64,000 nt of DNA from Chthoniobacterales bacterium (GTDB taxonomy: Bacteria > Verrucomicrobiota > Verrucomicrobiia > Chthoniobacterales > JAATET01): positions 26,332 to 90,331 of the forward strand of contig DATCRI010000053.1 of NCBI GenBank assembly GCA_036569045.1. The letters are read 5' to 3'. The notes under the pieces were generated by a model. The model was not told the DNA's origin, did not search any database, and saw only the letters and a list, made by a program, of their open reading frames with translations. The translations under genes and the position numbers were made by a program. Of the stretch, positions 50,996-61,591 are shown one piece after another (within the stretch, counting starts at the first letter, position 1; the number at the start of each line of letters is the position of its first letter).

Positions 50996-51691
50996 TCAGG
51001 ATTGGCCGTAGTAGGCCGTGGCGCCGTGCTTGCGGAGGAAGTGCTTGTCGAGGAGCGGCTGCGGGACGGGCTGCGCGCCGGGGTTGAGCTGCAGCGCCTT
51101 CCACGCCATCTCGGCGACGATCTCGAGCGCCTGCGCGGTCTCGACGGCTTTCCTGCCATTCGGGCCCCAGGTGAAGGGGCCATGGTTGCGCACGAGCACG
51201 GCGGGGATCTGCTCGGGATCGATGCCCTCGAAGCGCTCGATGATCACCGTGCCCGTCTCCCATTCATAGGCGCTGGCGATTTCCTCGGGCGTCATTGCGC
51301 GCGTCACCGGCACTTCGCCGTAGAAGTAATCGCAATGCGTGGTCCCGAGGCACGGGATGCCGCGCCCCGCCTGCGCGAAGGCGACCGCCGTGCGCGAGTG
51401 CGTGTGCACGACGGAACGAATGCCGCGGAAGGCCTGGAACAGGCGCCGGTGCGTGGGCGTGTCGGACGAAGGCCGCATCGTGCCGCCGACCTGGTTGCCC
51501 TCGAGATCGACGAGCACCATGTCCTCGGCGCGCAGCTTCGTGTAATCGACGCCGCTCGGCTTGATCGCAAACACGCCACGCTCGGGATCGCAGACGCTGA
51601 CGTTGCCGAAGGTGAGGTCGACGAGACCGGTCTTCGGCAGCAGGAGATTGGCCTCGAGGCACTCCTCCTGAATGGCGCGGAAGTCACTCAT
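50996..51691 (-). CDS. araD: L-ribulose-5-phosphate 4-epimerase
   Basis: A 231-residue class II aldolase-fold enzyme, the same length as E. coli AraD. Motifs are LTFGNVSVCD, FAIKPSGVDY, VVHTHSRTAVAFAQAG (zinc His pair), GTTHCDYFYGEVPVTR and VLVRNHGPFTWG (third zinc His). It converts L-ribulose-5-P to D-xylulose-5-P. It follows araA by four bases and is the last gene of the leftward arabinose operon. Confidence 0.95.
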   Translation of the reverse strand: MSDFRAIQEECLEANLLLPKTGLVDLTFGNVSVCDPERGVFAIKPSGVDYTKLRAEDMVLVDLEGNQVGGTMRPSSDTPTHRRLFQAFRGIRSVVHTHSRTAVAFAQAGRGIPCLGTTHCDYFYGEVPVTRAMTPEEIASAYEWETGTVIIERFEGIDPEQIPAVLVRNHGPFTWGPNGRKAVETAQALEIVAEMAWKALQLNPGAQPVPQPLLDKHFLRKHGATAYYGQS

Positions 51692-51695
51692 GGCA

Positions 51696-53210
51696 TTACA
51701 GCCGGCCGAGGCCGGGCGCGAGGTGGTAATAGATTTCGTCGTTGCGCAGCTGCTGCTTGAACTCGCGGATGCGCGTGTCGGCGTCGATCACCGCGACCTC
51801 CACGCCGGCGATCTCGGCGAGATCCTCGATGTGCTCGGTGGTGACCGAATAGCTGAAGCCGGTGTGGTGCGTGCCGCCGGCGTAGATCCACGCCGCCACG
51901 GCGGTCTTGAGGTCCGGCCGGCATTTCCACACCGCGCGGGCGACGGGCAGCTTCGGCAACGGCTGCGGAGGCGCGATCACGTCGACCTCATTGACCAGCA
52001 AGCGGAAGCGGTTGCCGAGGTCCATCATCGCGACGTTGATCGCGGCGCCGGCGTGCGCGTCGAAAACGAAGCGCACGGGATCGTCCTTGCCGCCGATGCC
52101 AAGCGGATGAATCTCGATCGAGGGTTTCGCCGCCGCGATGGACGGGCAGACCTCGAGCATGTGCGAGCCGAGCACGAGCTGGCCGGAGGGATTCAGTTCA
52201 TACGTGTAGTCCTCCATGAACGACGTGCCGCCGGGCAGGTCGGCGGCCATCACCTTCATCGCACGCACGAGCGCCGCGGTCTTCCAGTCGCCCTCGCCGG
52301 CGAAGCCGTAGCCGTCCGCCATGAGGCGCTGCACCGCGAGGCCGGGCAGCTGCGTGAGGCCGTGCAGGTCCTCGAACGTGTCGCTGAAGCCGATGAAATT
52401 TCCCTCTTCGAGGAACGCGCGCAGGCCAAGCTCCTGGCGGGCGTTGTAGCGCAGCGCCTCGTGGCGCTCGCCGCCTTTGCGCAGCACCGCCGCGACGTTG
52501 TAGAGCTCCTCGTATTCCGCAACGAGTTTCGTGATGGCGTCGTCGCCGACATCCTTCATTGCCGCGACGAGATCGCCCACGCCGTGGGTGTTCACCGAGA
52601 AGCCGAACTTCGCCTCCGCGGCGACCTTGTCGCCATCGGTGACCGCGACGTAGCGCATGTTGTCGCCGAAGCGCACGATCTTGCCGCCCTGCCAGTCGCT
52701 CCATGCGCGGGTCACGCGCATCCACGAGGCGACGCGGTCCTGCACCTCCTCATCGCTCCAGTGGCCGACAACGACCTTGCGCGGCAGGCGCAGGCGGGTG
52801 TGAATGAACCCGTGCTCGCGGTCGCCGTGCGCGGCCTGGTTGAGGTTCATGAAATCCATGTCGATGTCCGCCCACGGCAGGTCGCGGTTGAACTGCGTGG
52901 CAAGGTGCAGCACCGGTTTGCGGAGCTGGAGCAGGCCGTTGATCCACATTTTCGACGGCGAGAACGTGTGGCACCAGATCGCGAGGCCGGCGCAATTCGC
53001 GGCGCCGTTCGCCTCGAGGCAGAGCGCACGGATTTCCTCGGGGCGCGTGAGGATCGGCTTGAACACGAGCTTCAGCGGCAGTCGGCCAGAGGCGTTGAGT
53101 TCGTCGACGATCTTCTGCGAATTCGCGGCGACCTGTTTGAGCGGGCCTTCGCCGTAGAGGTGCTGCGTGCCGGTGATGAACCAGATTTCGGGTGTCGGGA
53201 GATTCTTCAT
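51696..53210 (-). CDS. araA: L-arabinose isomerase
   Basis: A 504-residue enzyme with the AraA opening [15 protein letters not shown], and with [30 protein letters not shown] and [12 protein letters not shown] (metal-ligand Glu in FMED). A His-rich C-terminal patch (GGTHHTGFS) provides the last metal ligand. It isomerises L-arabinose to L-ribulose. It lies 33 bases after the kinase gene. Confidence 0.96.
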   Translation of the reverse strand: MKNLPTPEIWFITGTQHLYGEGPLKQVAANSQKIVDELNASGRLPLKLVFKPILTRPEEIRALCLEANGAANCAGLAIWCHTFSPSKMWINGLLQLRKPVLHLATQFNRDLPWADIDMDFMNLNQAAHGDREHGFIHTRLRLPRKVVVGHWSDEEVQDRVASWMRVTRAWSDWQGGKIVRFGDNMRYVAVTDGDKVAAEAKFGFSVNTHGVGDLVAAMKDVGDDAITKLVAEYEELYNVAAVLRKGGERHEALRYNARQELGLRAFLEEGNFIGFSDTFEDLHGLTQLPGLAVQRLMADGYGFAGEGDWKTAALVRAMKVMAADLPGGTSFMEDYTYELNPSGQLVLGSHMLEVCPSIAAAKPSIEIHPLGIGGKDDPVRFVFDAHAGAAINVAMMDLGNRFRLLVNEVDVIAPPQPLPKLPVARAVWKCRPDLKTAVAAWIYAGGTHHTGFSYSVTTEHIEDLAEIAGVEVAVIDADTRIREFKQQLRNDEIYYHLAPGLGRL

Positions 53211-53243
53211 GAAGGTTTTGGTAAATCGAAAAAGTGAAGGAAG

Positions 53244-54833
53244 TCAGGAAAGTGAAGCGATCGCGGCCCGCTCGATGGCGAGGCCCTCGTGATAGCGCTG
53301 GAAGAAAAGGTTGAAGCCGGCGACGTCAGCGGGATCGGGCTGAACCGCCGCACCCATGCTACCGGCGAAGATGGGTTTGAGAAACTCGGGGAGCGACTCC
53401 TGTCGGTTCTCGCGAGTCAGGTAGGCGGCCAGGAGCGCAATGCCCCAGGCGCCGCCCTCACCGGCGGTTTCCAGCACGGAGACCGGGGCATTCGTCGCGG
53501 CCGCCATGACGCGCTGGCCCACATCGGCCGTTTTGAAGAGACCGCCGTGGCCACGGATTTCGTCCACCGCGACACCCTCGTCGACCATCAGGATGTCGAG
53601 GCCGGTCCGCAGCGCGCAGAGCGCGGAAAACAGGTGGGCGCGCATGAAGTTCGCGAGCGTGAACCTGCTGTCCGACGACCGCGCGAAGAGCGGTCGCCCT
53701 TCGCTGAAACCGGTGATGTGCTCGCCGGAAACGTAACCGTAGGTGAGCAACCCGCCGCACTCCGCGTCGCCAGTCAGCGCCGTGCGCAGCAGCGTCGCGT
53801 AGAGATCATCCGTGGAAAAATTCGCGCCGAGCGCTTTCGCGGCTTCGCCGAGGAGTCCGATCCACGCATTGCAGTCCGATGTGCAATTGTTCGAGTGGGC
53901 CATGCCGACCAGTTTGCCGTCCGGCGTGGTCACGAGATCGATCTCGTGGTGGGCCTTCGAAAGTTCCTTCTCGAGCACGATCATCGCGAAAACCGAAGTG
54001 CCCGCGGAAACGTTGCCGGTGCGGACCTCGACGCTGTTGGTGGCGACCATTCCGGTGCCGGCGTCGCCCTCGGGCGGACAGAAGGGAATTCCCGGCTGCA
54101 GGTTGCCGGCGGGATCGAGCAGGGCGGCGCCTTCCGCCGTGAGCTCTCCCGCAGGTTCGCCGGCGCTCAGCACTTCCGGAAGCAGGTCCCTGAGCTTCCA
54201 GCCGACGGCTTCGTCACGGATCAGCGCGTCGAACTTCTCGAGCAACGCGGCGTGGAAATCCTGCGTCTGAATATCGATGGGAAACATGCCGGACGCCTCG
54301 CCGACGCCCATCGTCTTGCGCCCCGTGAGTTTCCAGTGCACGTAGCCAGCCAGCGTCGTCGCATGAGCGATGCGTCCGACGTGTTCCTCCCGGTTGAGGA
54401 TCGCCTGGTAAAGATGCGCGATGCTCCAGCGCTGCGGGATCGGGTAGTCGAACAACTCCGTGAGCTTTTCCGAGGCGGCGCCCTGACGGTTGTTCCGCCA
54501 CGTGCGGAAGGGCACGAGTTGGTTACCCTCGGCGTCGAAGACCATGTAGCCGTGCATCATCGCGCTGAAGCCGATCCCCTTCAGCCGGGAGATGGTGACG
54601 CCATGCTGCGCCTGCACGTTTTTCTGCAACTCGGCAAAACTGGCCTGAATGCCCGTCCAGACGTCCTCCAGCGGATAAGTCCAGACGCCATCCTTCAGTG
54701 AGTTTTCCCAGCCGAATCCGCCCGAGGCGACGGGCATGTGATCAGCACCGATCAGAACGGCCTTGATGCGCGTGGAGCCCAGTTCGATGCCAAGGGCGGC
54801 CTGCCCGTTTTGAATCTGTTCGGCGATACTCAT
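53244..54833 (-). CDS. FGGY-family carbohydrate kinase, predicted L-ribulokinase
   Basis: A 529-residue sugar kinase. The N-terminal FGGY domain opens [16 protein letters not shown] and has [15 protein letters not shown] and [11 protein letters not shown]. The C-terminal domain has [33 protein letters not shown] and [16 protein letters not shown]. It lacks the classical AraB opening but heads the operon with araA and araD, so L-ribulose phosphorylation is the expected role. Biochemical identity is inferred from context. No transcription regulator or transporter is adjacent. Confidence 0.88.
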   Translation of the reverse strand: MSIAEQIQNGQAALGIELGSTRIKAVLIGADHMPVASGGFGWENSLKDGVWTYPLEDVWTGIQASFAELQKNVQAQHGVTISRLKGIGFSAMMHGYMVFDAEGNQLVPFRTWRNNRQGAASEKLTELFDYPIPQRWSIAHLYQAILNREEHVGRIAHATTLAGYVHWKLTGRKTMGVGEASGMFPIDIQTQDFHAALLEKFDALIRDEAVGWKLRDLLPEVLSAGEPAGELTAEGAALLDPAGNLQPGIPFCPPEGDAGTGMVATNSVEVRTGNVSAGTSVFAMIVLEKELSKAHHEIDLVTTPDGKLVGMAHSNNCTSDCNAWIGLLGEAAKALGANFSTDDLYATLLRTALTGDAECGGLLTYGYVSGEHITGFSEGRPLFARSSDSRFTLANFMRAHLFSALCALRTGLDILMVDEGVAVDEIRGHGGLFKTADVGQRVMAAATNAPVSVLETAGEGGAWGIALLAAYLTRENRQESLPEFLKPIFAGSMGAAVQPDPADVAGFNLFFQRYHEGLAIERAAIASLS

Positions 54834-55115
54834 GTCATTTGCAGATCGGAGAAAATTGATCGACAGCGAGTCGAGTCGGTCGGTCGGCCGCTCCTGCGGC
54901 AGGAATGGGCGCTCAAAGCGCGGGCGCAGACGAAAATTGTTCCGAATTCAAAACCAACGGAGAGTCGCATGGGGGAAAGAACATTGGAGCGCTCTCCGCT
55001 CCGCCGTAAACGGCTGCCATTCTTTACAGTCAAGTTCACCAACGATGCCGATGTCCGCCCGCCTTCTCCACGCAATTTCGTTTTAAAAGCCGCCGGGAAA
55101 GACAAAGGTGAATTC

Positions 55116-55937
55116 ATGCTGAACGGTGCTGCGAAGGTCATGGGGTCTCTCCTGATTGCGGTGGCTTCGGTGGGGCGCGCAGAGCCGCCACCGGCCAGCG
55201 ATCTCCCGCCCCAGATGCAAATGGTCGAGGGTGTGCTGGTTCCCGTGCCGGGGGAAATTTTTCGGGTGCTCGACCGTTTCAAGGAGGCAAACTGGCCGGC
55301 GGTTCAGAACACGGATCTCGCTTCCCTGCCCCCCGCGGGAAGCCCCGCCAGAATTGCCCTGTCCCTCGGCCTCGTGATCGGCGAAGGCTTCGTCGCCGTC
55401 GCGGCAGAGGATTCGACGGCAATGCAGGGCCTCGGGAAGGAAGCCGTCAAACTGGCACGCGCCCTTGGTGTCGAGAAGACGATCGTTCGCCGGGAGAAAA
55501 GCATCATCGAGCACGCGCGACGCAAGGAATGGCAGGCCGTTCGCCAGGAGTGGTCCAACGCCAGCAGCGACCTCAAAACCGCCATGGTCGAAATCCGGAG
55601 CGAACCTGTCGCGCAACTGATCAGCCTTGGTGGATGGCTGCGCGGCGTCGAGGCGCTCTCCGACCTGATCTCCCGCCGCGACTCCATGGCCGAGGCGACG
55701 CTCCTTCGTCAACCCGCCGTGCTCGCCTATTTCGAGGAACGTCTCACTTTTCTGGAAAAACGAACCAGCACGGGAAAGGATCCGCTGATCGCGTCGTTGC
55801 GAGACGCGCTCCGCAAACTGTCCCCGCTCATGGGAACCGATCGCGAATCCGCATTCTCGCGCGACGATGTTCGCAAGATTCACCAGATCTCCGCCAGCCT
55901 CGTTCGGTCCATCTGCGCTCCCGGCGCGGCGGGATGA
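55116..55937 (+). CDS. hypothetical secreted helical protein
   Basis: 273 residues from the ATG at 55116, chosen for a good ribosome-binding site (AAAGGTG eight bases before) and a signal peptide (VMGSLLIAVASVGRA). The mature part is helical and charged: GVLVPVPGEIFRVLDRFKEA, a Gly/Ala-rich helix (LSLGLVIGEGFVAVAAED), KLARALGVEKTIVRREKSI and VAQLISLGGWLRGVEALSDL. I recognise no named family. It is divergent from the arabinose operon across a 282-base region in which nothing else was seen. Confidence 0.65.
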   Translation: MLNGAAKVMGSLLIAVASVGRAEPPPASDLPPQMQMVEGVLVPVPGEIFRVLDRFKEANWPAVQNTDLASLPPAGSPARIALSLGLVIGEGFVAVAAEDSTAMQGLGKEAVKLARALGVEKTIVRREKSIIEHARRKEWQAVRQEWSNASSDLKTAMVEIRSEPVAQLISLGGWLRGVEALSDLISRRDSMAEATLLRQPAVLAYFEERLTFLEKRTSTGKDPLIASLRDALRKLSPLMGTDRESAFSRDDVRKIHQISASLVRSICAPGAAG

Positions 55938-56108
55938 TCGCTCCTTTGGCAGTCCGTTTGCAGTGCGGCAGGTGATGGTCCTCGGCCAGCCAGCGCGGAA
56001 CTTCCCGGGCAAGGAACCCGGCTTCTTTGTCGCTGCGCTCCGTGCTCCCGAAAAGGCTTTAGCCATTCTGACGTCCCGCGAACTTCGCGACATCACGGCA
56101 CAAAAAAA

Positions 56109-56180
56109 TGCTCACTGTAGGGTTCGAACCTACGACTCCCGCCGTGTGAAGGCGGTGCTCTACCACTGAGCTAAGTGAGC
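56109..56180 (-). tRNA. tRNA-Val (CAC anticodon)
   Basis: Acceptor GCTCACT/AGTGAGC, D-arm GCTCAGTGGTAGAGC, anticodon stem CCGCC/GGCGG with loop TTCACAC (anticodon CAC), and T-arm GTAGGTTCGAACCCTAC. The discriminator base A73 is followed directly by a T-run, so CCA is not encoded and the T-run may act in termination. Confidence 0.95.
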
Positions 56181-56247
56181 GCGGGAGGGATGAAGTAAGC
56201 GATCCCTGGCCGGGTTTCAAGCATTCATTGTCCCCGAAACGTCCCCG

Positions 56248-58287
56248 CTAGAACGAAATCCGAGCATTCAGCGGAAGATCACGGGACGAGGTGCCTGCCC
56301 AGATCGTGCGCGGACCGGGCGTGACGGCCCACTTGTTCGCCTTCACGTCCCAATGCGCAAACGCCCGGCGATCGAGCTTCAGCTCGACCTTGCGGGACTC
56401 GCCGGGCTGGAGCGTGATTTTGTCGAAAGCTCGCAATGTCCGAACCGGCTCGCCGGGCCCATCGTCGCCCTCGGCCGGGCCAACGTAAATTTGCACGACC
56501 TCGGCCCCGGCGCGGCTTCCCGTATTCTTCACGGTGACATTCACCTTTGCCCCGTCCCCCTCGCGGTTCACTGCGAGATCACTCAGCGCGAAAGTCGTGT
56601 AACCGAGCCCGAAGCCAAACGGGAACTGCGGCTCGATCTTCTGCTTGTCGAACCACCGGTAGCCTACGAGCAGGCCTTCCTTGTAATCGGCGACGCCATC
56701 CTTTTCGGGATACGTGCCGAGCGCATGAGCGGGCGAATCCTCGAGTCGCCGGGGAATCGTCACCGGCAGCTTGCCCGAGGGGTTCACCTTCCCGGAAAGG
56801 ATCCCCGCCAGCGCGGTGCCGCCTTCCATCCCGGGATACCAGAGCTGCACGAGCGCCGGCACCTTCGCCAGCCACGCGTCCATCTCGACGGGACCGCTGC
56901 CGAACAGGCAGACGACGGTCCGGGGATTTGCGGCGGCGAGCGCGGCAATCAGCGCGTCCTGCCCGGGTGGCAGCTTCATGTCCGGACGATCCTCGCCCTC
57001 GGTGTCGAATCTCTTGTCGAGCCCGCCCACGAAAATCACGACGTCCGCCCGCTTCGCCTGCGCCAGCGACTCGTGGAGATCTTCCCCACTGCTCGTGAGC
57101 ACCTCGGCGCCGGGCGCAACGACCTTCCGCAGCCCCTGGAGGGCGGTGACTTCGTAGGGCGGCTTGGCCTCCGAGCTGTTGCCGCCAGCGCCGAGCGCCC
57201 GATCGGCATTCGGCCCGATCACCGCGAGCGTCCTGATCTTTTCGAAATTCAGCGGGAGAAGGCCTCCTTCGTTCTTGAGCAACGTGATCGCTTCCTCCGC
57301 AATCTCGCGCGCGACCTGCTGGTGCTCCGGCGTGTTGAGCGAGCCGACCGGACGCGTCTGGCCTGCCTCCATGCCGAGCGCGTGCCGCAGATACAAATGC
57401 CGGCGCACATGCTCATCGAGCGTCGCCATCGGCACGCGCTTGTCGGCGACGAGCTGCGCCAGCGTCGCGTAGTGCTTCGGCCCGAGACCCATCTCGAGAT
57501 CGAGGCCGCCTACCGCCGCTTCCTGCGCGTTCGCCACGGCGTTCCAGTCGGAAATCACCACGCCCCGAAATCCCCAGTCTTTCCGCAGGACGTCGTCGAG
57601 CAACCACTTGTCCTGCGTGCAAAATACGCCATTCAGCCGGTTGTAAGCGGCCATGAGCGTCAGCGCGCCGCCCTCGCGCACGGCCCGCTCGAAGGCCGGA
57701 AAATACAGCTCGCGCAGCGTGCGCACATCGACGCGGGAGTCCACGTTGAAGCGGTCGCGCTCCTGGTTGTTCGCGGCAAAATGCTTGATGCACGCCGCCG
57801 TGCCCTGACTCTGCACGCCTTTCACGAACTCCGTCGCGATGGCTCCGTTCACGATCGGATCCTCGCTGAAATACTCGAAATTCCGCCCGCACAGCGGCGT
57901 GCGCACGATGTTCATCGCCGGCCCGAGGATGATGTCTTTCCCCCGCGCGCGGGCTTCACTTCCGAGCTCCTCGCCATGCTTGCGCGCCATCGCGGGATTC
58001 CAGGTCGCCGCCAGCGCGCATCCCACCGGCAGGTAGGTCGAGGTGTCGTCGTTGCGGCGGGCCGAGCCCCAGCGATCCGGCAGTTGTTCCTCGCGCACGG
58101 CGTGCGGCCCGTCCGACATGCGGAGCGGCGGGATCCCGAGCTTCGGCACGCCTGGCGACGTGAAGAGCGTATCGCCGTAAAGCATCTCCGTCTTCTCCGG
58201 CACGGTCATTTCAGCGAGGGGATCCGCCGCCCACGCGGAGGAAAAGGCCACGGCAATGACGACGACGGGGAGGAAGCGCTTCGGCAT
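56248..58287 (-). CDS. glycoside hydrolase family 3 beta-glucosidase-type enzyme
   Basis: 679 residues from the ATG at 58287, with the signal peptide FLPVVVIAVAFSSAWA. The (beta/alpha)8 domain has MSDGPHAVRE, KDIILGPAMNIVRTP, IKHFAANNQE (substrate-binding Lys/His) and the nucleophile Asp247 in GVVISDWNAV. The alpha/beta sandwich domain holds the likely acid/base region DTEGEDRPDMKLP, and a fibronectin-III-like C-terminal domain follows (VNVTVKNTGSRAGAEVVQIYV). It is a secreted exo-glycosidase. Substrate may be a beta-glucoside, xyloside or arabinoside; the nearby arabinose operon is suggestive only. Confidence 0.93.
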   Translation of the reverse strand: MPKRFLPVVVIAVAFSSAWAADPLAEMTVPEKTEMLYGDTLFTSPGVPKLGIPPLRMSDGPHAVREEQLPDRWGSARRNDDTSTYLPVGCALAATWNPAMARKHGEELGSEARARGKDIILGPAMNIVRTPLCGRNFEYFSEDPIVNGAIATEFVKGVQSQGTAACIKHFAANNQERDRFNVDSRVDVRTLRELYFPAFERAVREGGALTLMAAYNRLNGVFCTQDKWLLDDVLRKDWGFRGVVISDWNAVANAQEAAVGGLDLEMGLGPKHYATLAQLVADKRVPMATLDEHVRRHLYLRHALGMEAGQTRPVGSLNTPEHQQVAREIAEEAITLLKNEGGLLPLNFEKIRTLAVIGPNADRALGAGGNSSEAKPPYEVTALQGLRKVVAPGAEVLTSSGEDLHESLAQAKRADVVIFVGGLDKRFDTEGEDRPDMKLPPGQDALIAALAAANPRTVVCLFGSGPVEMDAWLAKVPALVQLWYPGMEGGTALAGILSGKVNPSGKLPVTIPRRLEDSPAHALGTYPEKDGVADYKEGLLVGYRWFDKQKIEPQFPFGFGLGYTTFALSDLAVNREGDGAKVNVTVKNTGSRAGAEVVQIYVGPAEGDDGPGEPVRTLRAFDKITLQPGESRKVELKLDRRAFAHWDVKANKWAVTPGPRTIWAGTSSRDLPLNARISF

Positions 58288-58340
58288 GCACGGGACTCTA
58301 GCGCGTCCGCCGGGCCGGTGACACGCGAATCCCTTGGCCC

Positions 58341-59528
58341 ATGCCTGTTCTCCGATCAATGCGCCGGTTCGGCCGCCTCCAGGTCCAGATCCTGATGGTC
58401 CTTGTCGCCCTGCTGCTCACCGCGCGGGCCGTGCTGCCCTACTTCGTCAAAAAATACGCCAACGAGACGATCAACCGAATGCCCGGCTATGGCGGCCACA
58501 TCGGCGACGTGGACATCCACCTCTGGCGGGGCGCCTACACGATCAATGACATCGACATCGTGAAGACCGATGGCGACGTGCCGGTGCCATTCTTCGCGGC
58601 CGAGGACGTCGATTTCTCCGTCGAATGGCGCGCGCTCTTTCAGGGGTCCCTCGTCGCGAAGATCAAGTTCCTGCACCCGGTCATCAACTTCGTTGCGGGC
58701 CCGACTGAGGAAACCTCGCAGGTCGGCGTGGACAAGCCGTGGCTGAGCGTCATCAAGGACCTGTTTCCACTCAACATCAATCGCTTCGAGGTCGTCGACG
58801 GCGAGGTGCACTACCGTGACTTTTCCAGCAAGCCGAAGATCGATCTCGAGATCGATCGCCTGCACGTGATGGCCACGAATCTCACCAACAGCTCGAAGCT
58901 CTCGAAAACCCTCATCGCGAACATCGACGTCACCGGCCGCATCTTCAAGGAAGGCCGACTCGGCCTCAAAATCCGCCTCGATCCCCGCCCCGACAAGGCC
59001 ACGTTCGACCTCGCGGCGACGATCGACCCCATCCCGCTCGAAACGATCAATTCCTTCACCGAGGCCTACGCGCATTTCGACTTTCAAAAAGGCACGTTCG
59101 CCCTCGCCCTCGAGCTCGCCGCCAAGGACGGCCATATCGAGGGCTACCTCAAACCCATCTTCGACGACATCGTCATCGCGGACCTCCAGGACGCCGTGAA
59201 GAATCCGCTCAAGCTCGCGTGGGAGAGCTTTGTCGGCGGCGTCACCCGCCTGCTGCGCAATCAGCCGAAGAACCGCTTCGCGACGAAGATTCCAATCAGC
59301 GGCGAGTTCGACGCTCCGCGCGTCGAGGTGCTCCCCACCCTCGGGAATCTGCTGAAGAACGAATTCATTCGCGCCTACCAGGGCGACCTCGACGGCGCCA
59401 TTGACTTCGGAGACGCCAAACGCGCCGCCGCTGGCACACCGCCAAAGCCGGAAGAACCCGAGAAGCCGGAAGCCCGGAAAGATTCCGCGGAACCAGCGCC
59501 CGCGGCGGCCGTCGGCAAGCCCCGCTAA
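58341..59528 (+). CDS. DUF748-family (AsmA-like) membrane-anchored protein
   Basis: A 395-residue protein with one N-terminal TM helix (ILMVLVALLLTARAVL; start at 58341 or 58359). A large periplasmic beta-rich region follows, with YGGHIGDVDIHLWRGAYTIN, VDFSVEWRALFQGSLVAKI, NINRFEVVDGEVHYRDF and TFDLAATIDPIPLETIN. These are features of DUF748, related to AsmA-like lipid-transfer proteins. The tail is Pro/Glu/Ala-rich. It ends four bases from the convergent uvrD-like gene. The role in outer-membrane lipid or envelope homeostasis is inferred. Confidence 0.85.
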   Translation: MPVLRSMRRFGRLQVQILMVLVALLLTARAVLPYFVKKYANETINRMPGYGGHIGDVDIHLWRGAYTINDIDIVKTDGDVPVPFFAAEDVDFSVEWRALFQGSLVAKIKFLHPVINFVAGPTEETSQVGVDKPWLSVIKDLFPLNINRFEVVDGEVHYRDFSSKPKIDLEIDRLHVMATNLTNSSKLSKTLIANIDVTGRIFKEGRLGLKIRLDPRPDKATFDLAATIDPIPLETINSFTEAYAHFDFQKGTFALALELAAKDGHIEGYLKPIFDDIVIADLQDAVKNPLKLAWESFVGGVTRLLRNQPKNRFATKIPISGEFDAPRVEVLPTLGNLLKNEFIRAYQGDLDGAIDFGDAKRAAAGTPPKPEEPEKPEARKDSAEPAPAAAVGKPR

Positions 59529-59532
59529 GCCG

Positions 59533-61578
59533 CTACCACGGGACGTCCTCGTCCTCCGCGTCGGGGAGTTGCGCCGGCGCTTTCGGCTGATATTCGCCCA
59601 TGCCCTGGCTGACCTCCCACTCCTCGTAAAGATTCTCGGGCAGCTCGCGGAGAAAACGGGAAGGCCGCTGGAAGGCCTCGCCGTAGCCGGCATTCAGCCG
59701 CAGCTCGGGATAGGTGAGATAGAGTTCGTCCTTGCAGCGCGTCACGGCCACGTAGAACAGCCGGCGCTCCTCCTCGACATCTTCGTCGCGATCGAGGGAA
59801 CGCGAGCTCGGGAACATCCCGTCGGCGAGCCAGACGACGAACACGACGCGCCACTCGAGACCCTTCGCCTGATGCACGCTCGAGAGCGTCACCTTGTCGT
59901 CGTCATCGCGGTTCGACGCCGTGGCGTCGGCGGCCTCGATCGCGCCGAGCAACGCGAGCTGGGCGAGGAATTCCTCGGTCGTCGGGAATTGCTTCGCGTA
60001 ATTTTGCAGCGTGGCGAGGTCTTCGCGTCGAGCGTCGTAATTCGCGAACTTCGTCCGCATGTAGTCGTCGTAAACGGCGAACATCACGCTCGCGATCATG
60101 TCCGCCGGGGGCACGACTGCCTCGCCGGGACGCAGCTCCTCGAGCGTGTGGAGGAACTGCTGCCACGGCTTCTCGCTCTTCGCCGGCACCTTCGCCTTGC
60201 GAAGTTCCGCGACCGCTCCGCCCGCCGCGCGGGCCTTCAGCCAGAGCGACTCCGCGGACTTTGCGCCGATCCCGGGAAGCAGCTTCACCATGCGCTTGAA
60301 CGCAAGCTCGTCACTCGGATTCACCGAGAATTTCATGAACGCGGCGACGTCCTTGATGTGCGCCTGCTCGAAGAATCGCAGCCCGCTCGTGATCGCAAAG
60401 GGAATGCCGCGACGCGTGAACTCGAGCTGCACCTCGAGCGACTGGTAGTGCGCGCGGTAGAGCACGGCGATCTCGCGAAAGTCGATACCCTCCTCGTTCA
60501 GCTCGAGGATGCGCTGCGCGACGAAGGCGGCCTGCGCGTTGTTCGTCGCAAGCGGCACGAGCGCGGGCTTCATGCCCGTTGTCGGCCGGACGGCGCGCAG
60601 CTCCTTGCGGAACTGCCGCTCGTTGCCAAGGATCGCGGCGTTCGCGAGCTCGAGCACCTCGGGCACGCTGCGGTAGTTCGTCTCGATCTTGTGCACCTGC
60701 GCGTCGGGATGCTTCTCGGGAAAGCGCAGGATGTTCTCGAAATTCGCGCCGCGCCACGAGTAGATCGACTGCGCGTCGTCGCCGACCACCATCACATTCC
60801 CGTGATGTCCCGCGAGCCGGTCGATCAGCTCGGCCTGCAGGCGATTCGTATCCTGGTATTCGTCGACGAGGATGTGCTGGAACTGCCGCTGGTAGCGCGC
60901 GGCGATGTCCTCGTGGAGCGTGAAAAGCTCGAGCGTCTTCGAGAGCAGGTCGTCGAAATCCATCGAGTTCGCTTCGCGTTTCCGCGCCTCGTAGCCAACG
61001 GCCACGCGCTCGATCTGCGCCTCCAGAGGCAGGAAATACGGGTATTTGCGACCGAGAATGGCCGGGATGCGTTCCCCGCAGTTGACCGCCAGGCCGAAGA
61101 TCTCGGCGAGCACCGCGCCCTTGGGAAAGCGCTTGTCCGAGGTGCGCAGCCCTTCCTTTGCGACGACCGCCTCGATCATGTCCTCCTGATCCTCGCGATC
61201 CATGATCGAGAAGCCGGGGCGAAATCCGATCGCCTCGGCGTGCCGGCGGAGGATGCGATTTCCGATCGAGTGAAACGTGCCGCCCCAGATTTCGTCGGCG
61301 CCGCCGGGCACGACACCGGCCACGCGCTCGAGCATCTCCCGCGCGGCCTTGTTCGTGAACGTGAGCAGGAGAATGCCCGAGGGCGGAACGCCCTGCTCGA
61401 GCAGCCAGGCCACCCGAAACGTGAGCGTGCGCGTCTTGCCGCTGCCGGCGCCGGCGATCACGAGGGCCGCGCCGGGAGGCGAAGTCACGGCGGCGAGCTG
61501 CTGCTCGTTGAGTTCCGCCGCATAGTCGATGCCGCCGGCAGCGGGACCGGGAGTGTGCAGCGTGTAAGCGCGGGCCAT
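59533..61578 (-). CDS. UvrD/PcrA/Rep-family ATP-dependent DNA helicase
   Basis: A 681-residue SF1A helicase with Walker A IAGAGSGKTRTL, GTFHSIGNRILRR, Walker B HILVDEYQDTN, VVGDDAQSIYSWRGA (motif III), LETNYRS-like IETNYRSVPEV, TLSSVHQAKGLEWRVVFV (motif V) and EEERRLFYVAVTRC (motif VI). It unwinds DNA 3'-5' in repair or replication restart. The exact paralogue (UvrD, Rep or PcrA) is not certain. It is the last gene of the proC operon, 13 bases after dac. Confidence 0.93.
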   Translation of the reverse strand: MARAYTLHTPGPAAGGIDYAAELNEQQLAAVTSPPGAALVIAGAGSGKTRTLTFRVAWLLEQGVPPSGILLLTFTNKAAREMLERVAGVVPGGADEIWGGTFHSIGNRILRRHAEAIGFRPGFSIMDREDQEDMIEAVVAKEGLRTSDKRFPKGAVLAEIFGLAVNCGERIPAILGRKYPYFLPLEAQIERVAVGYEARKREANSMDFDDLLSKTLELFTLHEDIAARYQRQFQHILVDEYQDTNRLQAELIDRLAGHHGNVMVVGDDAQSIYSWRGANFENILRFPEKHPDAQVHKIETNYRSVPEVLELANAAILGNERQFRKELRAVRPTTGMKPALVPLATNNAQAAFVAQRILELNEEGIDFREIAVLYRAHYQSLEVQLEFTRRGIPFAITSGLRFFEQAHIKDVAAFMKFSVNPSDELAFKRMVKLLPGIGAKSAESLWLKARAAGGAVAELRKAKVPAKSEKPWQQFLHTLEELRPGEAVVPPADMIASVMFAVYDDYMRTKFANYDARREDLATLQNYAKQFPTTEEFLAQLALLGAIEAADATASNRDDDDKVTLSSVHQAKGLEWRVVFVVWLADGMFPSSRSLDRDEDVEEERRLFYVAVTRCKDELYLTYPELRLNAGYGEAFQRPSRFLRELPENLYEEWEVSQGMGEYQPKAPAQLPDAEDEDVPW

Positions 61579-61591
61579 GGCGGGATCGCGA

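Noticed and set aside
56353..58395. A 680-codon plus-strand frame opposite the GH3 gene
   Set aside because: The GH3 reading has catalytic motifs and a signal peptide. The opposite frame is compositionally biased only.
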